The notes under the pieces were generated by a model. The model had not been told where the DNA came from. It ran no database searches and saw nothing but the letters and a program-made list of their open reading frames with translations. A DNA stretch of 64,000 nt from NCBI GenBank assembly GCA_964634755.1, contig CAZWJH010000001.1:1-64000 (forward strand), in the 5' to 3' direction. This DNA is from JALXDT01 sp964634755. Its GTDB lineage: Bacteria; Acidobacteriota; Aminicenantia; JAMOAD01. Made by a program: the position numbers and the translations under genes. This document shows positions 60,809 through 64,000 of the stretch, piece by piece. The number at the start of each line of letters is the position of its first letter. Position 1 is the first letter of the stretch.

Positions 60809-62884
60809 ATGAAAAGGATAGGTTCAATAATATTAGCTCTTCTTTTTACAGCAAGTGGAATGCTCTTTTCGGGAGATTTTCCGTGGAATTTTGAAGAATT
60901 GCTCTTTTTAACTCTATTTTCTCACTATGAGTCAATAGGGGGAGAAAGAGCAGGTAATTTTTTGCTTGATTTTGAAGGTATAAATCTCACATCTCCCATA
61001 GACGGTTCACCCTTTTTGATTCCATCCCTTCATCTTTTTTCAGACTTAAAATCCGACACTTTCTTTTCACCGGAATTTCACATTTCAGAAAATAAAAGTG
61101 TAAGAGAAATAGGATTTTACAGAGACGGCCTATTACTTAAAAGCGGAGAAACAACTGATATAAGAAATTCACTCTTTTATTCAAATAATATATCCGAAAA
61201 AATTTTTTTTAATGTGAGTATTTTTAATTTAGGAAATAGCCATTATCACTATGATAATGTATTTCATGGCCCTGCCGCAGAATTTTTCATGAAGTACAGG
61301 GGAGAAAATTCAGTACTTAATTTTTATTCATTTTTCTCAAAAACAAATGATTCCTCCCTTGAGTTTGATGAACTTGAGCCACCTAAAAAAGTAAAATTCA
61401 AAGATGATGCTTTTGCTTCCTATACAAAACTCTTTACAGGTTTTTCTTATACTTATGAAAATAGCAGTCTTAAATTTAGCTCAAAATTATCATATGGATT
61501 GAAGAATCAGGATGGAGAAAAAAATGGAATTGCTCTATTTGACAGTAACACTAATAGCTGGAGCGGAAATTTTCCCTTTGCCATTTCCTCCTCTTTTTTA
61601 ACCATTAACAACTCCATCTCCTTAAAGCTATCAAATGAAGATAATTTTAAGATATTTCCCTCTTTGAATTTTGAATACCTTTCCGGAAAAACAAAGAGGG
61701 AAACCTCGGGTGAGGGAATAATTTATGATAATAGTATTAAAATTTCAGGATATGGATATGAGCTTAACTCAAGTTTGATGAGAATTTCACCAAGTTTTCG
61801 CTTTTTAAAAGGCCTTGGGGAGGATTCCATAAACCTTACACTTAACATAGGCTATGAACTTTTATGGTACTCGGGAGGAACCCCAGGTAAATCAATCTTC
61901 TTGAACTCTCCCAGAATACTTTCAAAAATAGATTTTCAATCTGAAAAGATAAAAGGTATGATAGGGGTTTCTTATTATTCCACACCAATTACCCTTGCAA
62001 AACTCCTTCCTTTAAGCAATAATTTTTTCAATTATAAAATCTCATTTTTTGAAAACGGCATCTGGAATGAGATTGAAATATCACCCGCTTTAAAATATCA
62101 TTATGACAACAGCTCCTCTTATAACAGGACAAAAAAAGCCTTCTTTTCCCTTTCTTATGGAGATAAAAACTCAAAAATAACTTTCAATTCAGTACTTTCG
62201 AAAACTTCCGATTTTTGGGATAGAATGGATAATTCTTCATCATATATAAAAGAAGGAAACATCTTTATAAAAGATAAAAACGGAGAGATAATAAATATTG
62301 GAACTCCCTCAAAAGAAAAGGATAATATCCTGTTTTCTCCCGAAAGAACCTTTTTAGGACTAAACCTGTGTTTACTGCTAAATTCCGAAAGTTTAAAATT
62401 TATTGCCGGGGTAACATACATGAAAACAACCGGCACATATGATAATCAGTATATATCAATACTTGGAGAGTACGGCTCCGATTCAATCATTTTTTTATCT
62501 CCGAACATTCAGAACAAACTAATAGACAATTTTGACCTCAGCTTTGGTAATGGAATTAAACTTTACTCAAAGATTAAATACCTTCTTTCCGAAAATCTAA
62601 ATGCAGAGCTCTTTTTTGTCCACCTCCCTCCTGTAAATTATTTCACATATACAAACGGAGTATCTCCTATAAGCTTTGTGCCAGATTCAAGAGAAAAGAG
62701 CACTTCTTACAATAATCTGTCCATAGGTTTTAATTATTCACCAAGTAAAATAAAAGTTTACCTTTATGTAAAAAATATCTTAAACTCAACTGCTCCTCTG
62801 TTATTCCCTGTGAATGACAGCTCAGAATTTTTAAAAACAACATCAGGTCTGGGGCTTTTTGTTGGACTTGTTTACAATCTTTAA
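60809..62884 (+). CDS. outer-membrane beta-barrel protein, TonB-receptor-like without plug
   Basis: 691 residues: signal peptide (KRIGSIILALLFTASGMLFS), then about 20-22 amphipathic strands rich in Tyr/Phe/Ser/Asn. The end, LYVKNILNSTAPLLFPV plus a final aromatic/hydrophobic strand, recalls the C-terminal barrel of TonB-dependent receptors (LxVxNLxN). No plug domain or TonB box is visible, so it may be a diffusion channel or need a separate plug. ATG 60809 is chosen with AGGAGG upstream. Confidence 0.75.
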   Translation: MKRIGSIILALLFTASGMLFSGDFPWNFEELLFLTLFSHYESIGGERAGNFLLDFEGINLTSPIDGSPFLIPSLHLFSDLKSDTFFSPEFHISENKSVREIGFYRDGLLLKSGETTDIRNSLFYSNNISEKIFFNVSIFNLGNSHYHYDNVFHGPAAEFFMKYRGENSVLNFYSFFSKTNDSSLEFDELEPPKKVKFKDDAFASYTKLFTGFSYTYENSSLKFSSKLSYGLKNQDGEKNGIALFDSNTNSWSGNFPFAISSSFLTINNSISLKLSNEDNFKIFPSLNFEYLSGKTKRETSGEGIIYDNSIKISGYGYELNSSLMRISPSFRFLKGLGEDSINLTLNIGYELLWYSGGTPGKSIFLNSPRILSKIDFQSEKIKGMIGVSYYSTPITLAKLLPLSNNFFNYKISFFENGIWNEIEISPALKYHYDNSSSYNRTKKAFFSLSYGDKNSKITFNSVLSKTSDFWDRMDNSSSYIKEGNIFIKDKNGEIINIGTPSKEKDNILFSPERTFLGLNLCLLLNSESLKFIAGVTYMKTTGTYDNQYISILGEYGSDSIIFLSPNIQNKLIDNFDLSFGNGIKLYSKIKYLLSENLNAELFFVHLPPVNYFTYTNGVSPISFVPDSREKSTSYNNLSIGFNYSPSKIKVYLYVKNILNSTAPLLFPVNDSSEFLKTTSGLGLFVGLVYNL

Positions 62885-62916
62885 TTAATATCCTTATAAC
62901 TCCTATAAGAATCCTA

Positions 62917-62945
62917 TTGACAAAAAGCCTTTTGTATGGTTAAAT
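62917..62945 (+). promoter_or_regulatory. promoter of initiator tRNA
   Basis: TTGACA (62917-62922), 17 bases, TTAAAT (62940-62945), ten bases before the tRNA. Confidence 0.65.
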
Positions 62946-62954
62946 AGGGCATAT

Positions 62955-63029
62955 TGCGAGGTGGGGCAGTGGTAGCCCATTGGGCTCATAACCCAAAGGT
63001 CGGAGGTTCAAATCCTCCCCTCGCTACCA
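62955..63029 (+). tRNA. initiator tRNA-fMet(CAU)
   Basis: Anticodon loop CTCATAA flanked by three G-C pairs (GGG/CCC), the hallmark of bacterial initiator tRNA. Position 1 is T and position 72 is T, giving the required unpaired 1-72 end, here U-U instead of the usual C-A. T arm GTTCAAATC; CCA encoded. Confidence 0.93.
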
Positions 63030-63062
63030 CTTTTTCAAATCAAAACAATTTCAAAATCAAAT

Positions 63063-63091
63063 TTGAACATTTTTTCTCCAAATGATATAAA
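63063..63091 (+). promoter_or_regulatory. promoter of the aminotransferase gene, leaderless
   Basis: TTGAAC (63063-63068), 17 bases, TATAAA (63086-63091), then five bases to the ATG. The expected transcription start is the ATG itself, and no Shine-Dalgarno site exists. Confidence 0.65.
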
Positions 63092-63096
63092 TTAAT

Positions 63097-64000
63097 ATGA
63101 CATTAAGAGAAGAGCTTCTTAAAATCTTAAAATCCGTGGAAGAGCCGGATTTTACCTTTGTGGAAAAGGACTTTCCACCTGTTTTCACAAGGGCTGAAGG
63201 TATCAAAGTTTATGATTCGGAAGGTAATGAATATCTTGATTTTTCATCATTTTTCGGGGTGAGTTTTACAGGGCACTCTCAGTCCTTTGTAAAGGGAGAA
63301 GCTGAAAAAGGATTCTATCATGGTCTGGGAGACCTCATACCATCTGAAGAAAAAATCCTTCTAATGAAAAAACTTTCGGGAATCATAGGAGAAGGATATA
63401 AAGGGATTCTTTCCCAGAATGGCTCCGATGCAGTTGAAGCCTGCCTTCGCTCTGCTTTTCTTTACAAAGAGAGCAGAAAAATTATAGCCTTTGAAGGAGC
63501 ATATCACGGAACATCACTGGGAGTACTTTCCGCGACATACTCAAATAAATTCAGAAAAAGATTTGAAAAGCTTTTGCCCTTTGAAACAAAATTTTTTCAG
63601 TATTCTGTAAATTCCATTTCAGAAATAAGAAATTTTCTAAAGAACAATGAAGTTTCTGCAATTATAATAGAGCCTGTTCAGGGAAGGGCCGGTATTAGAA
63701 TAGCTGAAAAAGAGTTTTTACTCTCTTTGAAAAAATTATCAGAAGAATTTGATTTGCCTCTGATTTTTGATGAAGTATTCACAGGATTTGGGAAAACCGG
63801 AGAATATTTTGCAAAGGATTATTTCGGAATAAAACCCGATCTTATCGCCTTTGGAAAAGCTTTAAGCGGAGCTTTCCCTCTTTCAGGATGTTTCGGAAAA
63901 GAGAGAATAATGAATCTATGGGGAGAAAGCAAGGGAGAAGCTTCCTTTACCTTTACTTTTTCCGGAAGCCCATTTTTTTCAAGAGTTGCTTTAAGAAACC
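63097..64000 (+). CDS. class III aminotransferase, N-terminal part
   Basis: A PLP enzyme cut by the right edge; 301 codons are open. Typical segments are GIKVYDSEGNEYLDFSSFFGVSFTGH, SQNGSDAVEACLR (PLP phosphate loop), AFEGAYHGTS, the LIFDEVFTGFGKTGE aspartate and the Schiff-base lysine in IAFGKALSGAFPLSG. Could be an acetylornithine/4-aminobutyrate type or glutamate-1-semialdehyde-like enzyme; the substrate cannot be fixed from this part. Confidence 0.9.
   Translation, partial: MTLREELLKILKSVEEPDFTFVEKDFPPVFTRAEGIKVYDSEGNEYLDFSSFFGVSFTGHSQSFVKGEAEKGFYHGLGDLIPSEEKILLMKKLSGIIGEGYKGILSQNGSDAVEACLRSAFLYKESRKIIAFEGAYHGTSLGVLSATYSNKFRKRFEKLLPFETKFFQYSVNSISEIRNFLKNNEVSAIIIEPVQGRAGIRIAEKEFLLSLKKLSEEFDLPLIFDEVFTGFGKTGEYFAKDYFGIKPDLIAFGKALSGAFPLSGCFGKERIMNLWGESKGEASFTFTFSGSPFFSRVALRN

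Noticed and set aside
60744..60809. A 21-codon frame whose stop overlaps the ATG of the barrel gene (TGATG), a possible leader peptide
   Set aside because: No ribosome site, and a TATAAT at 60780-60785 would start transcription inside it; probably chance.

Overview
The window is a gene-dense, AT-rich stretch of bacterial chromosome. It looks like a strictly anaerobic, fermentative, Gram-negative-type (diderm) organism. The evidence is an [FeFe]-hydrogenase with all its maturases, oxygen-sensitive class I fumarase, outer-membrane beta-barrel proteins with signal peptides, and no respiratory complexes. I cannot name the species; the mix does not match a model phylum and suggests a poorly sampled lineage. 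Promoters, where visible, are close to TTGACA-N17-TATAAT, and Shine-Dalgarno sites are usually GGAGG.

Layout. 1-4195 (+): end of panB, then panC and panD (pantothenate), followed by two M16-peptidase-like proteins that have both lost the zinc motif. 4192-6856 (-): NifX-like protein, PadR regulator, small envelope protein, rhodanese and TauE/SafE exporter in one tight operon. 7018-10481 (+): cyclopropane-fatty-acid synthase and two glycosyltransferases. 10496-14034 (-): an oxyanion (molybdate/tungstate type) ABC transporter lacking a binding protein, then frr, and a separate rpsP-khpA-rimM operon. 14099-16400: tRNA-Ser and ftsK. 16608-23684 (+): histidine phosphatase, argS and a Gld-type ABC operon.

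23913-38209 (-) is the centrepiece: one run of 14 same-strand genes headed by a consensus promoter and a perfect Rex operator. In transcription order it holds a DRTGG protein, a NuoE-like subunit, an HndB-like subunit, a 1025-residue NuoF-GltD fusion, hydC, hydB, hydA, two TM1266-type proteins, hydG, a small unknown protein, aspA, hydE and hydF. It couples NAD(P)H reoxidation to H2 formation, and NADH/NAD+ sensing by Rex would control it. Several parts are unusual. HydB lacks its N-terminal cluster ligands and its C-terminal ferredoxin domain. The HndB-like subunit has no cysteine. HydG has a Cys-to-Gly change in its auxiliary-cluster motif.

38264-58775 (-): era, malic enzyme, a dnaJ-hspR-sigma-dnaC-moxR operon, a nucleotide-sugar dehydrogenase, the RNase Y/ZapA/PheST/L20/L35/IF3/ThrS information-processing block (infC appears to start at AUU), tRNA-Val, HU, a secreted thioredoxin-TPR protein and two-subunit fumarase. 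58932-64000 (+): M29-like aminopeptidase, an unknown protein, a large outer-membrane barrel, initiator tRNA-Met and the start of a class III aminotransferase.

Taken together, AspA, fumarase and malic enzyme would convert aspartate to pyruvate with NADH production, and the hydrogenase operon would dispose of the electrons. There is no gene-free stretch over 300 bases, no rRNA, no CRISPR and no transposase.
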